From CAYMRB01 sp964392615 (GTDB lineage Bacteria > Planctomycetota > UBA8108), in the NCBI GenBank assembly GCA_964392615.1, contig CAYMRB010000239.1, positions 1 to 15,482 on the forward strand: a stretch of 15,482 nt of DNA. Direction: 5' to 3'. Both the position numbers and the translations under genes were made by a program. A model generated the notes under the pieces. The model was not told the DNA's origin. It made no database searches and saw nothing but the letters and a program-made list of their open reading frames with translations. Numbering within the stretch: position 1 is the stretch's first letter; the number at the start of each line of letters is the position of its first letter. Below, piece by piece: positions 15,217-15,482 of the stretch.

Positions 15217-15482
15217 GCTATTCGATGGGACATCGAGGAAAGGTCACGGATCAACACGGCTACACCTGCCATTCTGCAGGCTCTCGCGCCCTCTGTCGAG
15301 CCCTTCTGCGTCCGGCAACGCACGCGCCCCAGAGCAAGGGCCGTGATTCGCCCTTCTTGGCACTCGCCGCCGTCGCCGACCGGGCGAAATGGCCGCCATC
15401 GCGCCGCATTGCCGTTGTCCACGGGCAGCTAGGAGCCCGTCCAGGAAAGGCGTTCGACGCGGCTGAGAGCTCTCCAGGGCGC

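Noticed and set aside
15204..15482. Possible gene at the right edge (+ strand frame 15187-15432, or upstream extension of the small membrane protein)
   Set aside because: There is no ribosome binding site and no coding character, and the frames conflict with the well-placed start at 15203. No other feature was seen in these 279 bp.

Overview
The window is high-GC, densely coding DNA that best fits an uncultured planctomycete (Planctomycetota). This is an inference from gene content. The pointers are a secreted di-haem protein related to the hydrazine synthase alpha subunit (HzsA) and carrying a LamG domain, a VanZ/LamG membrane protein, a giant GH2-like secreted protein, a large ELWxxDGT-repeat protein ending in HYR and dockerin-like modules, and tandem Gfo/Idh/MocA oxidoreductases. 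No rRNA, tRNA, CRISPR array, transposase or phage gene was seen.

Layout. (1) Positions 2-2671, + strand: three consecutive Gfo/Idh/MocA-type oxidoreductases, the first cut by the window edge, with overlapping start/stop codons (14 bp and 4 bp). This looks like one sugar-oxidation operon. (2) 2604-5930, - strand: the HzsA-related protein with signal peptide, LamG domain, beta-propeller-like middle and two CxxCH haem sites. Its 3' end overlaps the last oxidoreductase tail-to-tail by 68 bp. (3) 5931-6162: a 232-bp divergent promoter region. (4) 6163-11198, + strand: a VanZ-type membrane protein with a LamG-like insertion, coupled by ATGA to a 1306-residue exported GH2-like protein with two C-terminal glutamine-amidotransferase-like domains. 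(5) 11211-14685, - strand: one large secreted ELWxxDGT repeat protein, broken into two frames by a run of eight C at 12546-12553. (6) 14991-15203, - strand: a 70-residue membrane protein with a strong ribosome binding site. The last 279 bp hold no convincing gene.

How they may work together (inference). The oxidoreductases point to cytoplasmic oxidation of sugars or sugar-like molecules. The GH2-like, LamG-bearing and repeat proteins point to extracellular or periplasmic glycan handling and surface adhesion. The HzsA-related protein would be a periplasmic c-type cytochrome. Nothing supports anammox: no hydrazine synthase beta/gamma subunit or hydrazine dehydrogenase is present in the window.

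The items most worth a second look are the LamG-HzsA-like fusion, the GH2-like protein whose usual acid/base glutamate is replaced by alanine, the VanZ domain split by a LamG-like insertion, and the G8/C8 tract that switches the reading frame of the repeat protein.
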